A stretch of DNA of 64,000 bases from Mikania micrantha (Eukaryota; Streptophyta; Magnoliopsida; Asterales; Asteraceae), in contig CM018692.1 in assembly GCA_009363875.1 (NCBI GenBank), forward strand, positions 322,501 through 386,500, given 5' to 3'. The position numbers and the translations under genes were made by a program. The notes below the pieces were generated by a model. The model searched no databases. It was not told where the DNA came from and saw only the letters and a list, made by a program, of their open reading frames with translations. Positions 1-12,244 of this stretch are shown here, in pieces (the first letter of the stretch is position 1; every line of letters begins with the position of its first letter).

Positions 1-1520
1 TGCCTGCTTTCATCTAAGCAACTGATTGGTTAATCTTGCTCTTTTTGGATAATTGCTTGCTGTGTCACTTGGATATTTTTGATATCCAAGTTTAATTCAC
101 AATTCGACTTTTGGTTTCAAGTTTCTATATTGATTTCTTATCTAACCTTTTTCATAAATGTGAGTCCTGTGTGCAAATTTGGGACTGAGAAAAGAGTACA
201 AGAGATCACATTAAAGTGTTGTGTATCATACATTCTTCATATGGGTTTCCTATCTTCAGTGATAGATTTAGGAAATTTTTTTAGTAGGTTCATTATTTTT
301 AGACGATTCAATTACATAGAACGAACATGATAATTTTTTTAGTAGGTTCATTATCTTTTAAAAATGTTGTATTACATCTTTGACTGAAACATGTTTTAAG
401 AGCCCACTTCCAATGTAACAAGCATCCATCACTACTTAGGCACCTCGTAGTATTTGACAAGGGCAAACTTGATGCTTTTATGAATAAGCTTTTTGTGAGG
501 GCATAATTAAAACTTGTGTATCTTTAACTCTGGTGTTTTTACAACAAATCAAACATCAAATGGTTGCTCAGATCCAAATTAACCAATGCACATCATGGTG
601 TGATTGCAGCAGACTTAACTCAACCACAAAGGTACTTAACGTTTAATGAGATTAAAAGTAGCAAAAAACTCCATACTTAAATATTAAGAATGTGTCAGAT
701 TAGGAACCCTAATAACAATACGCAAATAGGTTGTTGCTAAACGGCAACTTGAAAATAAATTGCTAGTGCTATTATGGAAGAAAACCAAAACTTCTTTATG
801 GTAAGTCAACTCAGATATATAAAACTACTGCATTGATCATTTCTCTTTTTACCTTAAGTAATTTGACAATTAGGAATATATACTCTTCATCCGGACACAA
901 GAGATCGCGGGCTCATTTTCTTTGATAACAATATGTGTAAATGTTCTAGACGTGTCTTTTGAGAGTTACATACTTAAACTTTACTTTGTTTAATATTTTT
1001 TTTGAGGCAAAGTTGTTGGCATGTATTTTTAAATTGAAAAATCTGGACAAAATTCTAATGTTACTCTTAACACATGTGTAACGTGTGGGCGAATTTAGGG
1101 GTTACACCTTTTATACTAATTGTGGATTTCTTTTTGCTGGTCTTTTGCTTCTTTCTTTTGTTCTATTGGTTTCAAGAATGTTGTTCTTTGAAATTGTATG
1201 GAGTTCGTCTATATGCGTTTTCAAACGTAAGTATTATTTGTTTCTAGAGTTTTGTCATGTGGTTTTTATTTATTAATATAATTGATTCAGTGATTGATTA
1301 AGATAATAAAAGGATTTAAGTTTATGTTTCATATACTTTCGATGTGATTATTGATAAATTATGTTTTATCTTGTATGTTGAATGGCTTTGGATCACTTTG
1401 TCTACTTGATTAGAAATTTATAAAGTAGGAATAGGAATTATTTGAGCATGTGAAATGTAATTTGTTGCTAAATTTTTTATTTTTGCACATGAATTGAATT
1501 TTTGTAAAGACTTCAACGCT
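1..1520. other. AT-rich stretch, no gene recognised
   Basis: Both strands were read. The open frames are short, rich in Phe, Ile and Leu and have no recognisable domain or neighbouring exon. I see no terminal repeats or target duplications. It may be intron or intergenic DNA. Confidence 0.5.
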
Positions 1521-2110
1521 AAGGGCCCCGAACCATAACCGATTGTAACCGAAACCAACTTTAACCGACGGTTATGGTTAATCTAAGCCATTAACGGACC
1601 AATTCGGTTATGGTTATGGTTATGGTTAAGCCAAACCATTAACCGACTTTAACCAAACTGAAACGATTATTGTATATTGTATTTTTTTTTTAATATTTCT
1701 AGGTGTGTGTGTGTGTTTCATTTTTTTTCTTTTTCAAGAAGTTATGATTCAAGTTAAGTATAAAATGTGAGCTATAATTTTTTATGGGATGAAAATATTA
1801 TAGTAATAGGAGATTAGTTTGTGTTCACATGGTTTTTACTTTTTGTTCGCTCAATCTCCGTCATTCTAAAGTCATACAAGTTTTACTTGTATTTTCATCA
1901 TCAATATATCTTTAATTCACGAGCTTATTTACAAGTTTTTCTTAGTTTTTTAACAAATTCATTATTAACCGAATTTAACCGAAACCGAACCATAACCGGT
2001 GGTTAACCGATCAATTGGTTATGGATATGGATTTAGAATTAACAGAAGTAGCGGTTTTTGTTATGGAAATAGTCATAACATCATCGAACCACACAATGCA
2101 CACCCCTAGC
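1521..2110. repeat. GGTTATGG/AACCG-rich dispersed repeat
   Basis: Both ends are made of degenerate repeats of the words AACCG, GGTTA and GGTTATGG, and the centre (about 1690-1960) is AT-rich with a short GT tract. The left edge CGCTAAGGG resembles the reverse complement of the right edge (CGCTAGGGG), which suggests weak terminal inverted repeats. Repeats of this AACCGAACC style are common non-coding elements in plants. No transposase is present and I could not define a target duplication. The short frame at 2015-2266 begins inside it. Confidence 0.45.
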
Positions 2111-3100
2111 GACGTGAAGCCAGCCCGAGGTCATGAATCCTCAAAGCATGGCATTTCTCAATCAAATTATGTTGAGGGTCTGCTTCTTACTGGCACCACA
2201 CCACCACTACCACTGGCTGTGAACATGGATGATGGAGAAGATTCTAAATCTAAGAACTATTACTAAAAGGTTATTTTTTATATAGAATTTCAGTGGCTTA
2301 GCTTTTCTTTTATGTTTTTCATATTAAACTTTTACAAAAGTAAGTTGTTGTAATTTTATTGGATTCTCTTCTAATTGGCTTCATGTAAAGTATCTATATC
2401 TATTTGATATGAAAAACATGATATGCAATTGAAATTGAAATAGTAGTATAAATTATAATTATTTATATGCTTCATTTCAGGGAACTAAGGCAACATTCAT
2501 TTGACAATAATTCTTTCAATTTGTATTCAAAATTGTAGTCTAAGTATTTAAAATACGTTTTGAATCTATGCTCTAAACAAAGCAGCAACAAATAAAGTCA
2601 AGTATATTGTTTACATGTTGGTTGATTCAAATTGTGCTTTTAACCATTTGTGAATTATGTTTTTTTAGGTGAACTATATCTAAATATAAAATAATCATTT
2701 TTATAAATTAATTGGCTCTCATTATGATAATTTGGTCTTTGGTGTATATTTACTTTCTTTACCAGGAGTGACTATGCACAAAATCAACTCGACAAGAGGA
2801 AGAAAAAGTGTGTAATTATCTACATTATAATTAGCCTTTGATATTTTATTTTCTTTTAGTGTTATGATTCAATTGTTAGGGTATAAAATATATGTATGCA
2901 TGTAGTATTACTTTATAAATTTGCCATCTTTTTGCAGTTTATCGATTCAGCATGCTGTAACGCGCGTGCTGGATTAACACTAGTTCACATAAGTTGGACA
3001 AATTGTAACTTTCCCAAGTCAATTAAAGCAAACGAGTTTTTTACCCCGCATGATGTGTCGGTGGCATATGCTACTGACATTGATCGTAGACCAACTTGAA
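2111..3100 (+). other. Unassigned region, possible exon remnants
   Basis: A frame ending at 2266 has non-repetitive, protein-like composition over about 50 codons, ending in an acidic segment. A short K/R-rich stretch near 2766-2809 lies behind an AG acceptor-like site, and another frame follows a TTTGCAG site at 2932-2938. These could be exons or exon remnants of a host gene, but I recognise no family and the reading frames do not join convincingly. Treat as unproven. Confidence 0.2.
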
Positions 3101-3211
3101 ATGCAAATAAAAAAATACGAAAAAGTATTATAGTTGACCCGACTCGTTTAAACAAAATTTACATCGAAGCATGCACCAACTCGAATTTATACCAACACGT
3201 ACATAAAGTAA

Positions 3212-3397
3212 CTAAATCAATATTATTTTCTTTAATTCATTCAAACCTAACGCCTCCCATAACCCGTTTGCATCCATGGTCGTCCCAAGCCTTACCAAGC
3301 ACACCAGATAGTTTGTATCTGTTAGAACAAGGCATTGGTAGTTCCTAGAACCCATCTCAAGAGATGATACAATCAGCATGGTTTCTTTATCAGGCAT
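3212..3397 (-). pseudogene. Ty1/copia gag N-terminal fragment
   Basis: The translated 61 codons read like the start of a copia-type gag polyprotein (UBN2 / DUF4219-like family). After the initiator region comes the typical pattern LTDTNY...L...M.A.GLWEAL, which in the family begins the capsid region. It stops after about 60 residues, so only the N-terminus survives. The same gag start, further decayed, is present at 60.1-60.8 kb on the same strand, so this family has at least two copies here. The matching upstream leader-like sequence lies directly next to it at 3400-3720. Confidence 0.6.
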
Positions 3398-3399
3398 TC

Positions 3400-3720
3400 T
3401 TTCACTGGAGATTTAAATATATTTCGGATGAGTTTCAACCAGTTGGTAAATAACTACTGCTTTTGCAAATCAGCATTTTCAAAATGCATGTCTCAATATT
3501 TTTTCTTTCATAGAGCACAAATAATCACCTTTTCAGATGGTTTGTCAAACAATATTTCTGATTAATTGTCTTTTATTAATGAATAAATCCCAAAATCTTC
3601 TCAAAACCAAATACCGTGTAAATCTTTTAGCTTAGGGCTAAATCCCTAATTATAACAAAATCAAGTCACTAGCATTTTTCAACAATCAATCATCACATAA
3701 GCATTTTTATTAAGCTGTCA
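3400..3720 (-). repeat. Diverged repeat shared with pTAC5 intron (57695-57935)
   Basis: Aligned by eye, about 240 bases here match 57695-57935 in the same orientation, including the shared words GATGGTTTGTCAAACAATAT and TTTTAGCTTA.GGCTAAA, with many small differences. Because it lies immediately 5' of the copia gag fragment on the minus strand, it is probably the leader or LTR portion of that copia family. That assignment is inference. Confidence 0.5.
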
Positions 3721-3762
3721 AAAAACTTCACAATACATGAGTATACTAAACATTCCAGATCC

Positions 3763-4413
3763 TTACCTATTTAAGAGAAGAAGAGACTCTGTGTAACTGT
3801 ACGCTCTCATAGGAAACTTGACGAAACTTTTATGTTTCGGGTGTTCATATGGGAGAACAGCGATATTATTTTCATCAAACTCGCTTCTAGCGAAGTATAT
3901 CAGGCCATTGGATTCTCTAAATCCCAACAGCCTAATGATAGAGGAATCCGTCACAGTTATAGTATACAATGTGTTAAATGTTGATTCGCCACTGCTCTGC
4001 ATCCAGACAGAAGAGATCCCCGGCTCGGTTTCTTTGATAATAACAGGGTTCCCCTTGAGTTCTGATAAGACTAAATTGGAGCTCTTGGCTCTTCTTAACG
4101 GGTCGGGCAGGGAAATTTCTTCAAACAACTACGTCTTCAGATTGAATGTATATATCATGGCTAATTCTTCAAGCTTATTTCCTATTTTTTCAATCTTAAA
4201 GGAAAGAAAATATATAATACCGTCTTTGGCAACCTGTTGCACAGTTGATACCACTTTGTGGCTAATATTGTACGAGCATCGTATGTCCCTCCAAACACCT
4301 TCGCATAAACAGTAGATTTTAACCTGCCAAGGGGCGCTTGTCCTAGGGACATGATCGATTTTAACTAGCATCGGATCCCTCGTATCTGGGTGCACCCCAA
4401 AACCAATTGGCAA
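3763..4413 (-). pseudogene. F-box-associated (FBA) domain pseudogene
   Basis: Two consecutive minus-strand frames, 4413-4129 and 4128-3763, read as one F-box-associated interaction domain. The first holds GFGVHPDTRDPMLVKI, PWQVKIY and DGIIYF. The second holds FEEISLPDPL, LLGFRESNGLIYF, AVLPYE and a conserved SFVKFPMRAY-type end. They are separated by a single in-frame TAG at 4129-4131, in a position where the family usually has Trp, so one base change could account for it. In the family an N-terminal F-box recruits SKP1 in an SCF ubiquitin ligase, and the FBA domain binds the substrate. No F-box is present upstream. Instead a partial duplicate of the same domain precedes it. A truncated, nonsense-mutated gene fragment is the best reading. 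Confidence 0.75.
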
Positions 4414-4429
4414 CCTATTGAATAGTTAA

Positions 4430-4525
4430 CAACAATTTGTGGCTAATACTATAAGAGCATAGAATGTCCCTCCAACACCCTTCGCTTACACGGTAGATTT
4501 TAACCTGCCACATAGATATCCGTTC
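4430..4525 (-). pseudogene. Partial tandem duplicate of FBA segment
   Basis: The minus-strand translation here repeats the WQVKIY...WRDI.CSY.ISHK part of the neighbouring FBA pseudogene, with several substitutions and a stop. It is followed directly by the start of the next copy. At DNA level it parallels roughly 4255-4340. It looks like an old partial tandem duplication that removed the normal upstream F-box context. Confidence 0.6.
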
Positions 4526-4687
4526 CTAGTTGCCAGTGGTGGAGTTTGAATGTTTGAGAGAGGGCGAAAATTTACGATAACCACAATATATGCTAATTTT
4601 TGAAATGAGGGGAACGGAACCAATACTTAAACAAAAAATAATCTTTCAGTAAAAAATTAACACATCGGACGAAAAAAAGGGGGGGAT

Positions 4688-5195
4688 TGGGGGTGTTCAG
4701 TTTTCGAACCGGACTTGAAAAAAACGAAATTCGATTTTATTTCGAAAATTACCAAGTCAAAATTCGATTCGATTCCGATTGTAATATTGAATTTCGAATA
4801 TCATATTTTCAGTTCGATTCTAAATTCAAAATAAATAATATATACATATTTACTTTATATACACAAGTAGTTTATTATATTTAAAAATTATGCTTTTTAG
4901 TTAGGTAGTTTACTATATAAAGTGAAGTCTCATTACACAAATATCAATCCAATTATGCAATATCCATAATTTTAATAGTTTGAATTTCATTTCTAGTATT
5001 ACAAATTAGATGTTGCTATTTATTACTAAGATCTTTAAGGTTTATTTTATATTTTGAATGTATAAACATAGCAAGTATAAACAATTTTTTAAATAAATTC
5101 AAATTGAATTCAATTGCTTTTAAAAAATTCAAAATTCAAAATCATTCAATTCAAAATACTCGAGTTATTCAAAGTTTGATTTTATGGACACCTCT
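4688..5195. repeat. TTCGAA/AATTCGA-rich non-coding element
   Basis: AT-rich sequence dominated by AATTCGAAT-like words, with the left edge GGGGTGTTCA and the right edge TGGACACCTCTA forming a weak inverted terminal match (GGTGTNCA). This is the familiar plant repeat type in which degenerate self-complementary words fill the element. No coding capacity is convincing. Ends are approximate. Confidence 0.45.
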
Positions 5196-6798
5196 ATGGG
5201 GCTGCCCATGCTAGTTGCTATCTTCACACAATCTCGATTATCCTTGATTACCTGCCGTGAAAACAAGAAAGTGGCTGAGCTGCTCGATGCATATATGTAG
5301 AGTACAACAAACTAAATATAAAGATGATATCATACGGAAGAAATTTACAAAATATGTTTAAAGTTTTGAAGATGAAATTTCCAACCAAATAACACCTTCA
5401 TACCAAAGTAAAACAATGAAATAAGGCTGAATCAACAAAGGAAGGCAGCCTACAAACAAATATATCCAAATGCACACTCATTGAGTCATTGTGCCAAGCA
5501 ATCACAATGACACACTGATCGCGCTCTAGTGCATCAAAATTGTAAGGTATGTTTGGCACCACACCAACCGATCGCAAAATAATCACATATCACATCAAGT
5601 CCTAGGACGCATCTGTACGCCACCCAAAATAATCCAAAGGCTCTTCTGCGAGCATATAATCAAATAACAAAATGGAGACACCATGAACTAATCACACTGT
5701 CACGAATAGCGTCATGTCATTGGTCGCCACAATAACATGACTATGGTACATCCACATGTAATTAACTTGGTATCCCTATCTATTGTCTACAAATCTAGGG
5801 TTATATGGCCGCATAAATGTACATATATACCCAACCCATCAAATTACGTTCATCATGCGTACAAGAAACCTAAGCTGAACGAAATTAAACCATAGCACTA
5901 AAGAGATTCATAGTGCTTTCAAAAGCATATGGCCAAAGTTTTCTCAAAATTCTTTAAAATAGTTCAAGAGCACATAACAATTTCAACAACATAATAGAAA
6001 GCGGATCATACAATTAGAAGGATCAAACTTTTAAAAGAATTATAATTTTAGCAAGCACTTTAGCAAAATAAAACAAAACATCTGTACCTGAATACGTATT
6101 CGATGAAGTTGTAAGCGTAATTTCAACTCTAAATTAGAATAATTACCCATAAGTCTTACTCATCGTTTTGTGAAATCCTAACTCTTGTTGATAATTATTA
6201 ATCCATTACGTGTTATAACAATGTTATTTATTAATTTATTTTTGTTATTATTATTATTATTATTATTAATTATTAATTATATGGGTACATCTTAAGACAT
6301 GATTAGAGATGTTTAATAAAAAGTACTATTTGTTTTTATAATTTTTTTTAAATAATAAAAATTAAGAGCATAAACTTTATCATTTCTCTTTTTTGCTAAA
6401 TAAAATATAAAACTGTTATACTTAAATCATCAAACCAAACGTTAAACAAGTTGTTTTCATGTTTCATATGTGCATTAATCACGTCTTGTAAAATAATAAA
6501 CCAAGTGTTAAACCTGTTTTGCCAACAATAACCTAATGTCATAACTGAGGTTCTTGAAATATGAGAAAAAAGTTGGAAAAGGTTGTTGATATCTGTTTAA
6601 AAATAACATTAAGATAAGCAATTTGTTAGAAAACTTTGTAGCAACCTGTTTTAATTTATGGGAAATTGGTTTAGTGACTTAAAAGAATGCTGAGTATTGC
6701 AGAGGGTTTATGGTTTTCTTAATTATTCTAATAATAATTCCTCGTCATATATATATATATATATACCTAGCTATTAAGAGAGTTTATCAAGTAAAACA
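5196..6798. other. No gene recognised; (ATT)n tract
   Basis: Mostly AT-rich non-coding DNA. A minus-strand frame at 5398-5586 has no recognisable domain. An (ATT)n microsatellite lies at about 6243-6270 and a short (TA)n at about 6748-6767. No terminal repeats were found. Confidence 0.45.
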
Positions 6799-6811
6799 AT
6801 ATATATATATA

Positions 6812-7498
6812 GGGGGCGGTTATTGTACAAAGAAAATTAAAGTGAGAAGCGTAGCCACCAGAATGCGCCACATGTAATCTGGGTAAGGAGTAAAATGGTC
6901 CGTGTAAAATTACAGACCGTGCTTAATAAAATTACAGACCGGCTTTAACACCCGTAATCAAGGACCACCGGTATAATCACGGACCGCATTATATAAATAT
7001 CACGGACCGTAATTTAACATTCATAATCAAAGAGAAATCGTATAAATCACGTACTAGATAATCACGGACTGTGTTATATAAAAATTACGGACCGTCATTT
7101 TAAATGCATAATCAATAACGAACTACATAATTACATACCAATAATCACGGACCAAACTTAAAATTACGGACCACATGAAAAAAATCGAAAAAAAACTATA
7201 GCAATGTCATACTCAAATTAAAGACAATAAAATTCTCAATTTTATGGTGCAATTTTTTTTAAAAAATAATTAAGTATCTAAAAGTTATTTGATTTTTAAA
7301 AAACTGGTGAAACTTGATTACCCACAAAAAAAGTCAACTAGAGTAGGTTATTCATTTTTTGCCCTTTCAGCTTTAATTCACGCAAGTTTTTAGGATAAAT
7401 TGGGGACCACATGATCTTAACCATTGATTAATTTGATCAAAGGCTTAGAATCCTTCTTATCCTTCTCACCAAAATAACCCTTTGTGTTGGAACCGTCT

Positions 7499-7500
<2 letters not shown>
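6812..7500. mobile_element. Short TIR element A in (TA)n, GGTCCGTG family
   Basis: The left end GGGGGCGGTTATTGTACAAA and the reverse complement of the right end (GGAGACGGTTCCAACACAAA) are inverted copies. Both ends are directly flanked by (TA)n (about 6799-6811 and 7501-7560). The interior carries many copies of a motif close to CACGGACCGTAATTT in both orientations. A second copy of this family, inverted, lies at 18062-18843. There is no transposase frame, so it is non-autonomous. Superfamily is not proven; the (TA)n insertion habit is shared with the Mutator-like element at 43.9 kb. Confidence 0.75.

Positions 7501-7560
<60 letters not shown>
7501..7560. repeat. (TA)n microsatellite shared by elements A and B
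   Basis: About 29 TA units lie between the right end of element A and the left end of element B, with no other sequence in between. The Tyr-Ile repeats in a minus-strand frame across it are an artefact. Confidence 0.95.
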
Positions 7561-7562
<2 letters not shown>

Positions 7563-7960
7563 GATTGAATCCAGTAAAAAGAGATTTTTGCCTAAGAAGA
7601 GTAAGAAACAATAGAAATTTGACATGTGTCATCATAAAACAGTAATACAGTACAAAAAACGAAATATAGTACAAAAAACGAAATACAGTACAAAAAGAAA
7701 CAAAATTCAGTACAAAAAATAAAAAATCTAGTACATTATAAATCCAGTACATAAAAGATAAAATATAGTACAAAAAACAAAAATCTAATACAAAAAACCA
7801 CAAAAATCCAGTATAAAAAAATGTAGAACAAATCTAGTAAAAAAAAGTAAAAATCTAGCATAAAAAATAAGATTTTATACTTAAAATATGTGACACGTAT
7901 CAAATTCTTATTAGTTCTCGCTCTTCTTAGGCAAAAACTCTTTTTATTTGATCATTCCCC
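7561..7960. mobile_element. Short TIR element B in (TA)n
   Basis: The left end (GGGATTGAATCCAGTAAAAA, then GAGATTTTTGCCTAAGAAGAG) matches the reverse complement of the right end (GGGGAATGATCAAATAAAAA, then GAGTTTTTGCCTAAGAAGAG), giving inverted repeats of about 40 bp with a few differences. The interior is a degenerate series of AGTACAAAAAACGAAAT-like units. (TA)n lies on both sides. It is non-coding and non-autonomous. Confidence 0.75.
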
Positions 7961-8569
7961 TATATATATTACTCAACCCTCAGATATGATTACTCATGTA
8001 TGTTAATGCATGTAAACCTGGGTTAATTAGCTACTACGTGTTGTTACCTGTTTCTCGTAACCATTAATCTTCGATTCGAGGGCAGGCAGAGGGAGCTTAA
8101 ATTAATTGAAAGGAATGAGTGTTGTATCTTTTTTAGGTTATGTAATTACTATTGCTTTGAGATAAATAGAAACAATAAATATTCCTCACATAACTTTCAT
8201 GTTTTTACCTTATCTTTCACACAACAATTATATGAGTTCAACACATGAAAATACAATATTAAATACTATTTATATTTATGAATGCCTTTCTTAAAAAATA
8301 AATTAAAATTAAAATAGTATATATGTGTAAAAAATTAGCAATTTTAAACATTTATCTTCAGTCGATATTGTTTTTCATACTAGACTACAAACCAAAAGTA
8401 TTTTAAAACTCTTTTAATTGTTTGTAACTAAGAACCTAGTCGATTAGTTTATTAAAAAAATAGTGGTTTTTTTTGTTATGTTTCAAAAGATATATTTTTA
8501 AACTGTTTTTATTAATATTTTGTTCTAAAAAAAGTGATCCAACCGATTTTAAATCAACTATGTAATATC

Positions 8570-8782
8570 TTTTTTTTTTGAACGGCTTTAGGCGGAACGA
8601 CTGATTTAAGTTCAAACGGGCACACATCCAAGGGCATGCCCAATCGTAAACCCACCAGATAAGCCGGAACCGAGCAAATCTGTAAACCCTCTTCCCTGCT
8701 CATGTTTGAACCCCTGACCTCAATGAGTTGCAACTTCTCCCCTTCATTGCAATATATACCGCTAGGCTATAAACCCTTTGTT
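8570..8782 (-). mobile_element. tRNA-derived SINE
   Basis: Read on the minus strand, the head contains a Pol III A-box-like TAGCCTAGCGG and a B-box-like GGTTCAAAC, and the 3' end is an A run (T run at 8570-8579 on +). It is bordered by an imperfect 14-bp direct repeat: aactatgtaatatc at 8556-8569 and aactatctagtatc at 8783-8796. Head, tail and target duplication together fit a SINE retroposed by LINE machinery. Confidence 0.7.
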
Positions 8783-8796
8783 AACTATCTAGTATC

Positions 8797-10408
8797 TAGA
8801 CATGAAAAATAGAATCGCGTGGTAGAAAATGTTACCTCCTACATATGCTTACATATGCTCGCTTTTTCGATAACCTCAAGAATAATTTCTTTTACGAGAC
8901 ATTATAATTTTGGCCCAATATAAAAAAAAGATTAATTGAAGTGAACAATTATTGTATTTGGTGAAGATATATATCATTATAGCATAAATCGAGTTGAGAT
9001 GTGAAACACCTTAATACAAATGGGCAACCTAAAAGCCATTTGAATATAAATGAATTTATAATGAGAATACCACTGATGATTATTCTAATAAACTATTTCT
9101 TTAATATAATTTATTTTTACATGAGCTATATTGATTAAAAAAATCATTTAGGCACAAATTTTTTATTTTTAAAATCTTTTTTGATTTGCACTCATCCTAA
9201 ACGAAACTTGTTATAACTTGTTACCCAACCCGTCTATATTGTTAGGCTATGTAGCTCTCTGTTTTTTTATGAAAAAAATATGTTCGATAAACTCCTAGAC
9301 GAAACAAATCAAATAGGTAGGTTTATAGTAAAAAAAAGTTCCTAATATTTATACACCATCCCATCTTCTATACACCATACTTAGCTCAAATCAATAACAT
9401 TATGCTCTCATAACTTTTATTGTTACATATTTTTTAAATATTTTTTAATATTAAAAAATACAAAAGGTGATGTTATTCATACACCGGTGTATCAAGATCG
9501 ACATTATCAACCAATTTATAAAAAAGCTAGGTTATTTTTATAATGACCTAGACCTTGTAATATATTACTAGGCTATATAAATTTTAGGCCGGAAAAAATA
9601 GTGTTTTAGAGTCTATCCCTCTACATGGTTAGTTATGACCCATCTGTATTGACAACCCGACCCATATTTTCGCCTCCGCTGTCCATTTACCTAATTACCT
9701 TTGTAGTTTGTACATCGCACCATTTAAGTAAGCTATAGGCGTTATCAACCAGTTTATAATTTATTTCATTTAATCATGATTTTGTGTATAGTATATAACA
9801 TAAAACAAAAGCGAATTTTACGCCGGATGAATTGAAAGTCATGGTTAACACTTTCATATCAAACTATTTGTGATTTATATTAATATTTGATTGGATAAAA
9901 TTGAATTCAAATCGAAGAACAAGTATGAATTCGTAATAGGTTTCGAATGAAGCATTACTATGATCGAATTCATGGAAACGAGATATTCAAAACTGATTAA
10001 TTTTGTTAGATTTTTTAGTGTAATTGGATTAATTTTGTTAGGTTTTTTAGTGTAATTAGATTAATTTTGTTGATAGATGTGAATTTGTAGATTGGTATCT
10101 AATCCACTTTTTTACTAGGCAAATTCTAATCAACTATTGATCAGATTGGACGGGGCCATGTGTTACAACAAAAATCGTACAGTATAATCGGATCGTCATA
10201 CCTACGAATGAATGTGAATGTCATACTTTGATGGTATTGGTACTTCCAATTGCTTGATATGCATCTGTCTTTCACAAGTTGAAGAAGTTTTAGTGTTGAT
10301 TAGAGAAATTAAGGTGCCAAACCTGTTGAATTTATGTATGGTGAAGTGAAGTATATGCTATGCTTGCAATGGTTTATGTTATGAGGGATGAAAACAAGAA
10401 GAAGAATG
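8797..10408. other. AT-rich stretch, no gene recognised
   Basis: No domain-bearing frame, no clear terminal repeats. Two near-identical short segments around 10000-10070 repeat the word GATTAATTTTGTTAG. Otherwise unremarkable AT-rich DNA. Confidence 0.45.
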
Positions 10409-10482
<74 letters not shown>

Positions 10483-10485
10483 TAG
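10409..10485. repeat. (TA)n microsatellite, unoccupied
   Basis: About 33 TA units, followed by a short interrupted TA stretch. Unlike other long TA tracts in the window, neither flank shows a terminal inverted repeat. Confidence 0.9.
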
Positions 10486-10825
10486 TTTCTTTAATTTGAT
10501 TAATTATCCCGGCCAAGAGAGATCCCCCAACCCCAAAATCAACCACATGCATATATGATTTTATAATCAATCAAACTACCAGTACCAAGGTTAGATGTTT
10601 AATCTTAAACAAAAACTAGTATACCCTCCACCAAACATCCATCAAAGTAAGCATATTGCGTAGTTAATAATCTAGAAACCAAAAATAATAATAACAACAA
10701 CAAGAAAGATAATTACAAGGCATTACTGATATATACAAAGGGTATGATCATATATTTCCCGTGATCTTTGTTAAACTGTATGCTTATTTTCTCTAATTTC
10801 ATTCTTATAAATACTCATTCCAAAC

Positions 10826-10950
10826 CTCCAAGGAAGTAGTGTAATGGTTAAAGTATATGAGAGACAATCTATATGTCTCAAGTTGGAATTCCACTAGGGG
10901 TGATTTTCCTTGGAGGCCATCGAGCTGGCCAAGTGACTTAATTACCACAA
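10826..10950 (+). mobile_element. tRNA-derived SINE-like sequence
   Basis: Plus-strand tRNA-like head with an A-box-like TAGTGTAATGGTTAAAG and, about 45 bases on, a B-box-like GTTGGAATTCC. A GATTTTCCTTGGAGGCC segment follows. There is no poly(A) tail and I could not fix the target duplication, so the ends are approximate. Confidence 0.45.
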
Positions 10951-11177
10951 AACAATTGACATACAAACATACACCCATCAAAGAGAAAACTTATTTTCCT
11001 ATAGTGAACAATCTCATATGAATTGAATAGGTTTTACAAAAAGCTTGAAATAACTCAGACCAACAAATCTTGAAATTGCAGGTTGTATAACATATGTTCA
11101 TCCATCCTGAGAACCAACAGCCGCATAACTTCATCCTGAGAACGAACCATATATAAATTCTAAACGTCATATTAACA

Positions 11178-11180
<3 letters not shown>

Positions 11181-11222
<42 letters not shown>
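11181..11222. repeat. (TA)n microsatellite
   Basis: About 20 TA units in AT-rich DNA, with no terminal inverted repeat on either side. Confidence 0.9.
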
Positions 11223-11227
<5 letters not shown>

Positions 11228-11545
11228 AACAAATTTACCCGGTGACAAGTGAACCACCCATAAATAGCCTAAAACATATAAACAAACAAACTTATAAACA
11301 AATTCAATTACCGTATCAATTCAACAATAAAATCACTCAATATTCATACCAAATAACAAATAGTAATATATAAATCTTTAAAAAGCAATGTGTAAACCAA
11401 AAGAAGATCGAAACAAAGTTTTGTATTGTCAAAAGCATATATACATGCAGTGTTTTTCACATGAAATGGTTGAAAGGCCAAATACAAACATACCAAATGT
11501 TGAACCCACTTTGTTTTGAAACCTGGTCATGCACCGGTGAGACAA

Positions 11546-11662
11546 ATTATATTATATTATATTATATTATATTATATTATATTATATTATATTATATTAT
11601 ATTATATTATATTATATTATATTATATTATATTATATTATATTATATTATATTATATTATAT
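11546..11662. repeat. (ATTAT)n pentanucleotide microsatellite
   Basis: About 23 uninterrupted five-base units. The Leu-Tyr-Tyr-Ile-Ile frame across it is a by-product of the repeat. Confidence 0.95.
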
Positions 11663-11928
11663 TTACTTTAAAGGCAGAAGACCATACTCCCAACTATATA
11701 TTGCAAGGGTTGATGATCGAGATTGGCTTATAATTATTGAGATATATTATATATATTCATTTGACATGTTGATCGAGTAAAAACAAATGACTATAACTTA
11801 TAATAAAAACAAGTACCTGTGTAGGCTAGCATCTTCACATGTAAAGAATAAGGCCATAACATGTGTTTTCTACTTTTCTTGGGTGGGGATTTGTTTCTCC
11901 ATATTTGAGATGACATGCTTCTACTTAA

Positions 11929-12241
11929 GGGCAGTCGGAGTCGAGGTCGGGAATTGTCTGGGGATGGATTCACCGAACCGGGGCCTGCCGGGAACACCGT
12001 GCCCCCGGTTTCGGCTCGGTATAAAATGGGGAGAAGTCACCGATTGTTGCCGAGCATGGGAGGACCATTTGACCGTTTGAAAAGTGTGAAAAGTGGGAAA
12101 AAATGTGGGAAAAAGTGGGAAAAAGAATGTAGGAAAAAGTGAGACGACACCATGCAAAATGGGAAAAAGTGAGGAAAGCTGATGTGACGCTGATGTGGCA
12201 ATGGGGAAAAACGGGGAAGGAAGGGACGACTCCTTGTGGCC
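11929..12241. mobile_element. Harbinger/Tourist-like MITE
   Basis: A GC-rich 313-bp island in AT-rich DNA. It is bounded by TAA at 11926-11928 and 12242-12244, the trinucleotide target duplication typical of PIF/Harbinger. Terminal inverted similarity is partial: GGGCAGTCGGAGTCG on the left against GGCCACAAGGAGTCG from the right. The interior has GTGGGAAAAA repeats at about 12080-12140. All frames here are overlapping and unsupported. Confidence 0.55.
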
Positions 12242-12244
12242 TAA

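Noticed and set aside
7417..7803. 128-codon minus-strand frame with long Ile-Tyr run
   Set aside because: It runs through (TA)n and the AGTACAAAA repeats of elements A and B. No domain and repeat-driven composition.
11461..11733. Frame encoding a Leu-Tyr-Tyr-Ile-Ile repeat protein
   Set aside because: It is the translation of an (ATTAT)n microsatellite.
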